From: Alphaproteobacteria bacterium
Lineage (GTDB): Bacteria; Pseudomonadota; Alphaproteobacteria; UBA6615
Direction of reading: 5' to 3'
Length of the DNA stretch: 64,000 nucleotides
Assembly: GCA_021774445.1 (NCBI GenBank)
Contig: JAJFJA010000074.1
Span: 45,935-109,934, forward strand
Part shown: positions 44,178 through 51,616 of the stretch, in pieces
Numbering within the stretch: the first letter of the stretch is position 1
How the letters are laid out: every line of letters begins with the position of its first letter
Notes under the pieces: generated by a model
Databases searched by the model: none
Told to the model about the DNA's origin: nothing
Seen by the model: the letters and a program-made list of their open reading frames with translations, nothing else
Program-made: the position numbers and the translations under genes

Positions 44178-44420
44178 CTAGCGGCTCGACAGCAGACGCA
44201 CAGTGTCCGCGATGCGATGAAGACGTTTGCCTGAAGACGCTGAGACGTTCTGGTTGACCGCGTAATCCTGGTACTCGCGCTCGGTGCCGATGTCCCGCTT
44301 GACCTCGACGTCGATGGCGTTCGTGGTACGCGGCTCTCGTTTGTTGCCCAGCAACGCCGCACAGGCGATCCGGTGGACGAAAACGGCCGGCCAGCGGCCG
44401 GTTTGTCTGAGAAGGATCAT
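44178..44420 (-). CDS. Possible small hypothetical gene
   Basis: An 80-residue open frame in a 344 bp stretch (44160-44503) that otherwise holds no gene. No family or motif is recognised, and no clear Shine-Dalgarno is seen. It may be real or a chance frame; the stretch also carries the presumed promoter of the LysR gene. Confidence 0.25.
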   Translation of the reverse strand: MILLRQTGRWPAVFVHRIACAALLGNKREPRTTNAIDVEVKRDIGTEREYQDYAVNQNVSASSGKRLHRIADTVRLLSSR

Positions 44421-44503
44421 GACCTGCTGAGATTAGCGGCTTCTAAGTTTCGGGATAATATGCTACGTATGGGAATGTTAATCCTAGTAATCGGGATAAT
44501 TCC

Positions 44504-45418
44504 GTGAATCCGCATAATGCGATGAGGGCGTTTGTTGCGGTTGCGCAGACTGGCGGTTTTTCTACAGCGGCCAGCAAGCTCAGTATGTCGACGACTGCGG
44601 TTAGCCGTCATGTCGCCGATTTAGAGCACGACTTGGGCGTGACGCTACTGCGACGGACGACACGTCAGGTGAGCCCCACCGAGGCGGGGGCACGTTACCT
44701 GCCGCGTGCCGCGGCGATCCTCGAGGAGATTACGCGCCTCAACGCTGAGATCAGCGCCGTCGACATGACGCCGCGCGGCAAACTCAGAATCACCGCACCG
44801 CCGGCGGTCGGCCACGATTGGATCGCGCCGCTTTCGGTGGATTTCGTCGAGGCGTATCCAGAGATAGACCTTGAGATCGAGTTTACCGAACGCCTCGTCG
44901 ATCTGGTGGCGGAGGGGTTCGACGCGGCGATTCGCGCCGGCCCCCTGGTGAGTTCCTCGATGATCGCACACCGTATCATCGAGATGCGCTACCTAGTCTG
45001 CGCGAGTCCCGCCTACCTGGAGTGCCGGGGGGTGCCGGAGCGGCCCGAGGACATCGTCGACCATGATTGTATCCACTGGCTCGGTGGCCCCGAAGCCGGC
45101 ACATGGAGCTTCACCAAGGATGGGGCGCGGGTCACGGTGCCGATACGGGGACGGCTGCTGATCACCAATTTCGCGGCCGAACGCGAGGCCGCTGTTAGGG
45201 GGCTTGGCCTGGCGATCCTGCTCTCGCTCGATGCGCGCGACGATCTGGCGGCCGGGCGACTGGTTCCGGTGCTGTCAGACTACCAGGTTTATCACGGGGT
45301 GCTGAGCCTGGTGCGCCCGGCGCTGCCGTTCGAACCCCCTAAGTTGCGTGTATTTGTCGACTTTATCACCAAGGCCCTGCGGGCGCGGGGTTCGGGCCTA
45401 TCGTCGCCAGGTGCCTAG
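44504..45418 (+). CDS. LysR-family transcriptional regulator
   Basis: A 304-residue protein with an N-terminal winged helix-turn-helix (MRAFVAVAQTGGFSTAASKL, then STTAVSRHVADLEHDLGVTLL) and a periplasmic-binding-like effector domain (IEFTERLVDLVAEGFDAAIR). The relatives belong to the group with RTTRQVSPTEAG that often regulate neighbouring oxidoreductase or transport genes. The target is unknown; the convergent monooxygenase gene is one candidate. The start lies in an AT-rich leader. Confidence 0.92.
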   Translation: MNPHNAMRAFVAVAQTGGFSTAASKLSMSTTAVSRHVADLEHDLGVTLLRRTTRQVSPTEAGARYLPRAAAILEEITRLNAEISAVDMTPRGKLRITAPPAVGHDWIAPLSVDFVEAYPEIDLEIEFTERLVDLVAEGFDAAIRAGPLVSSSMIAHRIIEMRYLVCASPAYLECRGVPERPEDIVDHDCIHWLGGPEAGTWSFTKDGARVTVPIRGRLLITNFAAEREAAVRGLGLAILLSLDARDDLAAGRLVPVLSDYQVYHGVLSLVRPALPFEPPKLRVFVDFITKALRARGSGLSSPGA

Positions 45419-45741
45419 GGCTGTGGCGCCTCGTCGCGGGCGGTCATGCCGTAGTCGCGGATTACGCTGGCGACGCGGAGGCGGTAGTCGGCGAAAACTT
45501 CGCCGCGGCCGCGGCGCTGAGCGGCGGCGTGTTGGCTGTGTTCGCGCCAGCGGACGATGGCGGCCTCGTCGCGCCAGGTCGAGAGGGACAGGATCTTGCC
45601 GTCGTCGGTGAGGCTGGCGAAGCGTTCGACGGAGATAAAGCCGTCGATTTGCTCGAGTTCGGCCTTCAGGGCGGCAGCGATGCTTTGATATTCATCGTAG
45701 CGATCGGTCTTCGGGGTGACTTCGAAAATGACCAGATGCAT
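45415..45741 (-). CDS. ABM-domain (antibiotic biosynthesis monooxygenase) protein
   Basis: A 108-residue ferredoxin-like protein: HLVIFEVTPKTDRYDEYQ, GFISVERFASLTDDGKILSLSTW, and WREHSQHAAAQRRGR, all typical of ABM proteins. These are cofactor-free monooxygenases or heme-degrading relatives; the substrate is unknown. The ATG at 45741 gives the domain start. It overlaps the lysR end by 4 bases (convergent) and is divergent from an ArsR-type regulator. Confidence 0.88.
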   Translation of the reverse strand: MHLVIFEVTPKTDRYDEYQSIAAALKAELEQIDGFISVERFASLTDDGKILSLSTWRDEAAIVRWREHSQHAAAQRRGRGEVFADYRLRVASVIRDYGMTARDEAPQP

Positions 45742-45845
45742 GGCATGCTCTCCTGGGTAGGCGCGCTCGTGGGCCGCGGGGCGGGCTGCGGATTGTGACG
45801 CAAGGGACACGGTATGGCGAGAATAGGCAATTCGATGGTTGTTGG

Positions 45846-46562
45846 ATGGTGAATCTGGAGGCCCGGATCGAGGTGCTGGCGGCGGCGTTGTCGGACTCTT
45901 CGCGCAGCCGGATCGTCTTCGCCCTGATGGACGGCCGGGCCTACACGGCCAAAGAGCTTGCCTATCAAGGGCGAATTTCGGCGCAGACCGCGAGTTTTCA
46001 CCTACAACGGTTGGTCGAAGCCGGCGTCATAAACCGCCATCAGCAAGGTCGGCACCGCTATCACCATATCGCCAATGCCGATATCGCGGCGGCGATCGAG
46101 GCCCTGTCGGTGGCGGCGCCGGATGAGCATTTGCGGCGGCTCAAACCGGGCGCGGAGGGCGAAATTCGGCTGGCGCGGTCGTGCTACGATCATCTGGCCG
46201 GTCGGCTCGGCGTGGCGGTGGCCGGTCGGCTGGTGGCGGCACAGGCCCTGATGGCCGGCGAAGAGGGCTTCATCCTGACCGAGGCGGGCCGCCGTCTGCT
46301 GGCCGAGATCGGCCTCGATCCGGAGGTCGTGGCGGCAAGCCGTAAGCCGCTGGCGCGACAATGTATGGATTGGACAGAGCGCCGGTTTCACTTTTCCGGG
46401 GCGCTGGGCAAGGTGCTGCTGGGGCATTTTCTGACGGCGGGCTGGTTGGACCGGGTCAGGGACAGCCGGGTGCTTGCCATAACGGCCAAAGGCGGGGCGC
46501 TGTTTCAGGAAAAAATGGACCTGGCGGTCGACGATCTCGCGGGACCGAAACTGGCGGCGTGA
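45846..46562 (+). CDS. ArsR-type winged helix-turn-helix regulator
   Basis: A 238-residue protein. Residues 5-80 are an ArsR-like winged helix (LAAALSDSSRSRIVFALMDG, then ISAQTASFHLQRLVEAGVI). The remaining 150 residues form a second domain with one or two Cys residues (RSCYDH, ARQCMDW), unlike minimal metal sensors of about 100 residues. It is divergent from the ABM monooxygenase with a 104 bp spacer, so it probably controls that gene and itself. ATG 45846 is chosen as the domain start. Confidence 0.87.
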   Translation: MVNLEARIEVLAAALSDSSRSRIVFALMDGRAYTAKELAYQGRISAQTASFHLQRLVEAGVINRHQQGRHRYHHIANADIAAAIEALSVAAPDEHLRRLKPGAEGEIRLARSCYDHLAGRLGVAVAGRLVAAQALMAGEEGFILTEAGRRLLAEIGLDPEVVAASRKPLARQCMDWTERRFHFSGALGKVLLGHFLTAGWLDRVRDSRVLAITAKGGALFQEKMDLAVDDLAGPKLAA

Positions 46563-46610
46563 GGACGGGAGGGCGCGTCCGGGCAACCCTCCCGCCGTCG
46601 CGACGATAAC

Positions 46611-47060
46611 CTAGCGTCGGTTTCGCCCGCCGCGGCCACGTTCGCCGTGCCGCTCGCGCAGAGTGTCCAGTTTCTCGAGTTGTTCGGCGGTCAAGATGCC
46701 GCGGATGTCGTGCATGACCTGGGCGCGGGCGACCATGGCGGCCGCCATGGCGTCGCCTTGCGCGTCGGCGAGGGACTGCAACGCGGCCGCGTCCAAGTTC
46801 TCGGATTTGACCATCTCGCCAAGTTGCGCACGGCCATCCCGCAGGCTGTCGCCGAGGGCGCGGGCTTGCGGCCGGGCCTGGTCGACGATGCGGCGGACTT
46901 CCGTGCGTTGGGTGTCGTCGAGATCGAGGGCGCGGATCATGCGCTCGATTTGGGCGTCGCCGCCGCCGTGGCCGAAGCCGCCGCGGGCGGACGCGGTGCC
47001 GGTAATCGCGGTGCCGGCGATCAAGGCGGCGAGGGAGGCGTATAGGATGGTCTTCTTCAT
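46611..47060 (-). CDS. Spy/CpxP-family periplasmic LTxxQ-motif protein
   Basis: A 149-residue protein with a signal peptide (MKKTILYASLAALIAG, cleavage near ASA) and two LTxxQ-like repeats (LDDTQ near residue 51 and LTAEQ near 127) that mark the Spy/CpxP fold, an all-helical periplasmic chaperone or Cpx inhibitor. The C-terminal RHGERGRGGRNRR is basic. It is divergent from a cpxR-like gene with a 118 bp spacer, the classical cpxP-cpxRA arrangement. Confidence 0.87.
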   Translation of the reverse strand: MKKTILYASLAALIAGTAITGTASARGGFGHGGGDAQIERMIRALDLDDTQRTEVRRIVDQARPQARALGDSLRDGRAQLGEMVKSENLDAAALQSLADAQGDAMAAAMVARAQVMHDIRGILTAEQLEKLDTLRERHGERGRGGRNRR

Positions 47061-47143
47061 GGGGCGTTCCTCTTTGTTGCTGGCGTATCTTTGCGTGCCC
47101 CCTTTATGTAGCGAACCGGCGTGTTAACTTGCGTCGGCCGACG

Positions 47144-47158
47144 GCAAAGTTTTGTAAA
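47144..47158 (+). promoter_or_regulatory. CpxR-box-like direct repeat
   Basis: GCAAA-gtttt-GTAAA (47144-47158) matches the CpxR consensus GTAAA-N5-GTAAA at nine of ten positions. It lies 20 bases upstream of the response regulator ATG, in the spacer shared with the divergent CpxP-like gene. Both genes are expected CpxR targets. The match is by eye. Confidence 0.55.
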
Positions 47159-47178
47159 GCTCGCGGGGGACCTCACGG

Positions 47179-47856
47179 ATGCGGCGTATTCTCCTGGCCG
47201 ATGACGACCGGGAATTGTGCGAGTTGTTGGCGGAATATCTGGCCGGCGAAGGCTTCGAGACCGACGCCGTCCACGACGGCGAGGCGGCGGCCAGCGCCGT
47301 GTTGGCCGGCGACTATGCGGCCATGGTGCTCGACGTCATGATGCCGCGGCTCAACGGGTTCGAGGTCGTGCAGCGGGTGCGCGAGCGGTCGGCGCTGCCG
47401 ATCATCATGCTGACGGCGCGCGGCGAGGATGTCGACCGGATCATCGGGCTGGAGATGGGTGCCGACGATTATCTCGCCAAACCGTTCAACACGCGGGAAC
47501 TGGCGGCGCGGCTACGGGCGGTGCTGCGGCGCGGCACCCTGGCGCCGGGGGAAGCGCTGCGCGAAGGCGACGTCGTGCTATCGCCGGGGGACCGACGCGT
47601 GGACGTGGCCGGTGCCGCGGTGCCGGTGACCGGGGCCGAGTTCGGCATCCTGGAAGTGTTGCTGCGGGGAGCGGGCCAGGTGATTTCTCGGGAAACCTTG
47701 TGCGAGCAGGGCCTCGGCCGGCCGTTGCAGCGGTTCGACCGCAGCATCGATACCCATGTCAGTAGCCTGCGCAAGAAACTGGGGAACAAACCGGATGGTG
47801 CCGCACGGATCAAAGCCGTGCGCGGCCAGGGCTATATCTTCGTTCGCGATGGGTAG
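47179..47856 (+). CDS. OmpR-family response regulator, CpxR-like
   Basis: A 225-residue protein. The receiver domain has acidic residues DDD (8-10), phosphoacceptor Asp52 in VLDVMMPR, TARGED and the lysine of YLAKPFN (about 101). The winged-helix output domain has RVDVAGAAVPVTGAEFGIL, SRETLCEQGLGR and the recognition helix SIDTHVSSLRKKLG. It is followed by its kinase with an 8-base overlap. Pairing with a CpxP-like gene supports a CpxR-like envelope stress role. Confidence 0.93.
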   Translation: MRRILLADDDRELCELLAEYLAGEGFETDAVHDGEAAASAVLAGDYAAMVLDVMMPRLNGFEVVQRVRERSALPIIMLTARGEDVDRIIGLEMGADDYLAKPFNTRELAARLRAVLRRGTLAPGEALREGDVVLSPGDRRVDVAGAAVPVTGAEFGILEVLLRGAGQVISRETLCEQGLGRPLQRFDRSIDTHVSSLRKKLGNKPDGAARIKAVRGQGYIFVRDG

Positions 47857-49246
47857 GCTCTATTGGAAGATTTTCCTCGGTTTTTGGGCGGTTGCGGTGA
47901 CGGTCGCCGTGGCAACGTCGGTGACCTCGAACCTGCTGTCGGACCGCGATGCCCCGAGACGGTTCCAAGTGCTCAATCAGTTGCGGCTGGAGAGCAGCGC
48001 CGTCACGGCGAAGCTGCTGTTGGAGCAAGGCGGCGAGCCGGCGCTGCGGCGTTGGCTATCGGCGCAGCGCCGTAATGTCGGCCCGGCGCTGCTGGTGATC
48101 GGGCCGGACGGCCGCGAATTGCTGGACCGGCGACTGCCGCGCCAGGTCGAAGAGCGCCTGCAGGGGCGGCGGCCACGGAGCGAGCGTTCGGCGGGCCAGC
48201 AAACGATCAGGGAGCGGCGGGACCTTCAGAGATTTTCTACCGAAGCGATCACCGGGCCGGATGGCGCGCGTTACCAATTGGTGCTGCCGGCGCCGGATAT
48301 CCGGCGACTGGCGCCGGAGCGGCGGCCGCCGCGGTTGACGGGGCTGGCGGTGGCGATATTGATCAGCGGTTTCGTGTGTTGGCTGTTGGCGGGGTATCTG
48401 ACCCGCCCGTTGCGCCAATTGCAGGCGGCGAGCCAGCGCTTGGGGGCCGGCGACCGCGGCGCCAGGGTGGCGCCCGCGGTGGGGCGGCGGCGCGACGAGA
48501 TCGGGGAACTGGGCAATGAGTTCAACCTTATGGCGGAACAGCTCGAACGGGCCATGAATGCCCAGGCCGAGCTGCTGCGGGACGTGTCCCATGAATTACG
48601 GTCGCCGTTGGCCCGATTGCGGGTGGCGTTGGACCTGGCGAGACGACGGGCGGGCGGCGGGTCGGTGGAACTGGACCGTATCGAGCTCGAGGCCGGGCGG
48701 CTGGACGCGCTGATCGGGCAGCTGCTGAAGATGATCCGGTTGCGCGCCGGCGAGCAAAGAGTCGCCAAGGAAGATGTGGATCTGGCGACGCTGCTTACCG
48801 CGATCGCCGAGGATGCCGATTTCGAGGCGACGGCCCAAGGCCGTTCCGTCCGCTGTATGGTGGCAGGTCCGGTGGCGCTGCGCGGCGACCCGGTGCTGTT
48901 GGGCAGTGCGTTCGAGAATATCATTCGCAACGGGGTGCTGCATACGGCGGAAGGGACGGCGGTCGAGGTCGACCTGGGGGCCGCGGATGTCGATGGGTCG
49001 ACGGTGGTCGTTACTATCCGCGATCACGGCCCTGGTGTGCCCCGGGCAACGTTGGAGCGGCTGTTCGATCCGTTCTTTCGGGTCGACGACGATCGGGATC
49101 GGGCGACGGGCGGCTATGGACTCGGTTTGGCGATTGCGCAGGAGGCGGTGCGGCTGCATGGCGGCGAGATTTGGGCGGAGAATGCCGATGACGGGGGGTT
49201 GCGGGTTTCGGTGAGACTGCCGGTCTCCCCTATCAGTCCAGGGTAA
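47849..49246 (+). CDS. HAMP-domain sensor histidine kinase, CpxA-like
   Basis: A 465-residue membrane kinase. The N-terminal helix is WKIFLGFWAVAVTVAVATSV, then a periplasmic sensor domain (about 35-165), a second helix (GLAVAILISGFVCWLLAGYL), HAMP, the phosphorylated His248 in DVSHELRSPLARL, and the ATPase domain with ENIIRNGVLH, DHGPGVP and GGYGLGLAIA. Start at 47849 overlaps the response regulator by 8 bases. The sensor domain would be expected to detect envelope stress. Confidence 0.92.
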   Translation: MGRLYWKIFLGFWAVAVTVAVATSVTSNLLSDRDAPRRFQVLNQLRLESSAVTAKLLLEQGGEPALRRWLSAQRRNVGPALLVIGPDGRELLDRRLPRQVEERLQGRRPRSERSAGQQTIRERRDLQRFSTEAITGPDGARYQLVLPAPDIRRLAPERRPPRLTGLAVAILISGFVCWLLAGYLTRPLRQLQAASQRLGAGDRGARVAPAVGRRRDEIGELGNEFNLMAEQLERAMNAQAELLRDVSHELRSPLARLRVALDLARRRAGGGSVELDRIELEAGRLDALIGQLLKMIRLRAGEQRVAKEDVDLATLLTAIAEDADFEATAQGRSVRCMVAGPVALRGDPVLLGSAFENIIRNGVLHTAEGTAVEVDLGAADVDGSTVVVTIRDHGPGVPRATLERLFDPFFRVDDDRDRATGGYGLGLAIAQEAVRLHGGEIWAENADDGGLRVSVRLPVSPISPG

Positions 49247-49352
49247 TGCCGGGCCGCGGATCGAGACCTGAGGGGCGCACTAGCGTTTCGTTGGTTGCCG
49301 CGATAATCTTTCGCGTTCCAAATAAGCAAAACAAACAGTGTGTTGAGGCTCC

Positions 49353-49547
49353 ATGCGCTTACTCATTGCGTTGCTGCTGCCGTGGCTGTTGTTCTTCACC
49401 ATCGGTCGGCCGATCGCCGGTATCGTCTGCCTGATCTTGCAGATAACCGTGATCGGCTGGGTGGTCGCGGCGATCTGGGCGGTCTATGCGCTCAGCCAGT
49501 ACAAGACCGATAAGAAGATCGAGGCGGCACAGCTGCTGAACCAATAG
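49353..49547 (+). CDS. YqaE/Pmp3-family small membrane protein
   Basis: A 64-residue protein with two membrane helices (LLIALLLPWLLFFTIG and AGIVCLILQITVIGWVVAA) and a short charged tail. The PW, AGIVCLILQIT and IGW pattern is that of YqaE/Pmp3-type proteins, which in some organisms are stress-induced membrane proteins. Function is inferred. It is 11 bp upstream of the DUF6460 gene. Confidence 0.82.
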   Translation: MRLLIALLLPWLLFFTIGRPIAGIVCLILQITVIGWVVAAIWAVYALSQYKTDKKIEAAQLLNQ

Positions 49548-49558
49548 GGGTCGCCGGC

Positions 49559-49819
49559 ATGGCGTTACGGCGCAGCATCGCCTCCACAGTCATTCGACTG
49601 TTCATCGCCTCGTTGTTGGTGGGGCTGGTGTTGTCGGTGCTCAATGTGACGCCGCAACGGCTGCTGCAGAGTATCGGCGGCACGGCGGAGCAGATCTTCG
49701 ACGTCGGCGTTTCGGCGATTGAATGGGCGGTGCCATTCGTGCTGATCGGGGCGGTGGTGGTGATCCCATTGTGGCTGCTGCGCGTAATATGGCGTACGGC
49801 CCGAGACCGAAAGACCTGA
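49559..49819 (+). CDS. DUF6460-like small membrane protein
   Basis: An 86-residue protein with two membrane segments (LFIASLLVGLVLSVLNV and FVLIGAVVVIPLWLLRVIW) separated by a loop with VTPQRLLQSIGG. It resembles DUF6460 proteins of Alphaproteobacteria; function unknown. It lies 11 bp after the YqaE-like gene and 48 bp before mscS, so the three may be cotranscribed. Confidence 0.72.
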   Translation: MALRRSIASTVIRLFIASLLVGLVLSVLNVTPQRLLQSIGGTAEQIFDVGVSAIEWAVPFVLIGAVVVIPLWLLRVIWRTARDRKT

Positions 49820-49867
49820 GACCGCCGCCGCCACCGGGCGGTCCGAGAACACTAAGAGGGGATCGTT

Positions 49868-50701
49868 ATGGACCAGGCGCAAATAATCGCTCTGATCGTC
49901 AGCTACAGTCTGAATGTGGTCGCGGCGGTCGTTATTTTGATCGTCGGCTGGATTGCCGCCGGCTGGGCGTCGCGGTTTGTGACCCGCGTACTGTCGCGGG
50001 TAGAGCGGGTCGACGTTACCTTGCGGGCGTTCTTCGCCAGCTTGGCGCGCTATTTTATTCTCGCTTTTACCCTGCTGGCGGTGCTGTCGCAGTTCGGTGT
50101 CCAGACCGCGAGTCTGATCGCGGTCTTCGGTGCGGCCGGTTTGGCCATCGCCCTGGCCTTGCAAGGTACCCTCAGCGACGTTGCGGCCGGCGTAATGTTG
50201 CTGCTGTTTCGGCCGTTCAAAGTGGGTGACTACGTCGAGGTCGGGGGCGTCGCCGGTACCGTGAAGTCGGTAACCCTGTTTCTGACGGAATTGGCGACCC
50301 CGGACAATGTGCAGATTTTGGCGCCGAACTCGCAGATCTGGGGCTCGGCGGTGAAGAATTACAGTTTTCATACGACGCGACGCCTGGATTTGCCGGTGGG
50401 CATTGCCTACGAGGACGATATCGACCAGGCGATGCAGGTCATGCAGAAGATGATCGCCGCCGAAAACCGCGTGCTGGCCGATCCGGCGCCGCAGGTCATG
50501 GTGAACGAGCTCGGTGACAGCTCGGTCAATATGATCGCGCGGATCTGGGTCAATGCCGCGGATTATTGGGATGTGCGCTTTGACTTGACGAAAGCGGTCA
50601 AGGAACGGCTCGATGCTGCGGGGATCTCCATCCCCTATCCGCAACGGGTGGTGCATATGGTGCGGGCGGACAACGAAAGCGCGGCGGCGGCTGCGGAATA
50701 G
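49868..50701 (+). CDS. mscS: Small-conductance mechanosensitive channel MscS
   Basis: A 277-residue channel of the compact MscS type. The pore helix is the Gly/Ala-rich AAGLAIALALQGTLSDVAAGVM, followed by LLLFRPFKVGDYVEVGGVAGTV of the beta domain and the late AGISIPYPQRVVHM. It has three N-terminal membrane helices. MscS opens under hypo-osmotic stress. Its position after a Cpx-like system and two small membrane proteins fits envelope-tension response. Confidence 0.93.
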   Translation: MDQAQIIALIVSYSLNVVAAVVILIVGWIAAGWASRFVTRVLSRVERVDVTLRAFFASLARYFILAFTLLAVLSQFGVQTASLIAVFGAAGLAIALALQGTLSDVAAGVMLLLFRPFKVGDYVEVGGVAGTVKSVTLFLTELATPDNVQILAPNSQIWGSAVKNYSFHTTRRLDLPVGIAYEDDIDQAMQVMQKMIAAENRVLADPAPQVMVNELGDSSVNMIARIWVNAADYWDVRFDLTKAVKERLDAAGISIPYPQRVVHMVRADNESAAAAAE

Positions 50702-50734
50702 CCGCCACGCCAAACAATAGAAGGATCGGGAGCG

Positions 50735-51502
50735 ATGGCATATGTAGCGGTGCGCGTTGGCGCGATCGCGTTGGCCTTGACCGTGGGTGCCGTGGCCGCG
50801 AGCCCGGCGTCGGCACAGGGTCTGCTCGACAAGGGCAAGAGTCTGCTGCAAGACGTGCTGAAAGAAGTGCCGGGCGGCAGCGGCGCCGCGGCGCTGTCGG
50901 ACGGTGAGATTGGCGATGGCCTGCGGGAGGCGCTGCGGGTCGGGACCGAGCGCGTGACCTCGACGTTGGGGGCCGTCAATGGCTTCAACGACGATGGCGA
51001 GGTCCATATCCCGTTGCCGGAGAGTTTGCAGACGGTGCAGAAAGCGCTGGCAAAAATCGGTCTGTCCAGTGTCGCCGACGATTTGGAACTGCGCATGAAC
51101 CGGGCGGCCGAAGCGGCGGTGCCGGAGGCCAAGGAAATGTTCTGGCAGGCGATCTCGGAGATGACCCTGGAGGATGTGCGGGGCATCCTGAATGGCCCGC
51201 AAGATGCGGCGACGAAGTTCTTTCAGGGCAAGATGACGGCGCCCCTGACCGAGCGGTTCACGCCGATCGTCGAGGATCAGCTCGCCGAGGCGGGCGCGGT
51301 GCAGGCGTTCGATGGCATGATGGGCGACTATAAAGCGATCCCGTTCGTGCCGGACGTAAAAGCCGACCTTACCGAGCATGTGGTGGCCAAGGCACTGGAC
51401 GGCGTGTTTCTGTTTCTCGGCCGGGAAGAGGCGGCGATCCGCGAGAATCCGGCGAAGCGGACGACGGACATCCTGAAGAAAGTGTTCGGCGCGGCCGCCT
51501 AG
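50735..51502 (+). CDS. DUF4197 family exported protein
   Basis: A 255-residue protein with a signal peptide (VGAIALALTVGAVAASPASA) and the DUF4197 pattern: ALSDGEIGDGLREALRVGT near residue 55, VHIPLPESLQTVQKALAKIG, and the long helical remainder with GYYKAIPF-like DYKAIPFVPD. A role is not established; an outer-membrane or periplasmic location is inferred. It is 33 bp after mscS. Confidence 0.88.
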   Translation: MAYVAVRVGAIALALTVGAVAASPASAQGLLDKGKSLLQDVLKEVPGGSGAAALSDGEIGDGLREALRVGTERVTSTLGAVNGFNDDGEVHIPLPESLQTVQKALAKIGLSSVADDLELRMNRAAEAAVPEAKEMFWQAISEMTLEDVRGILNGPQDAATKFFQGKMTAPLTERFTPIVEDQLAEAGAVQAFDGMMGDYKAIPFVPDVKADLTEHVVAKALDGVFLFLGREEAAIRENPAKRTTDILKKVFGAAA

Positions 51503-51616
51503 GCGAAAGAGCTTTATTAGGTTCATGCTCGGATTGGTTGTCAGGTCCAGCTCGCGTCGTTAGGCTGATTGTCAAAGGCCGATTTCGGCCGACCAACGAC
51601 GTGGGGAGGACCCAGA

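Noticed and set aside
49565..51526. 653-residue open frame on the minus strand
   Set aside because: It lies opposite DUF6460, mscS and DUF4197 genes that have clear families and ribosome sites. It is a GC-rich antisense shadow.
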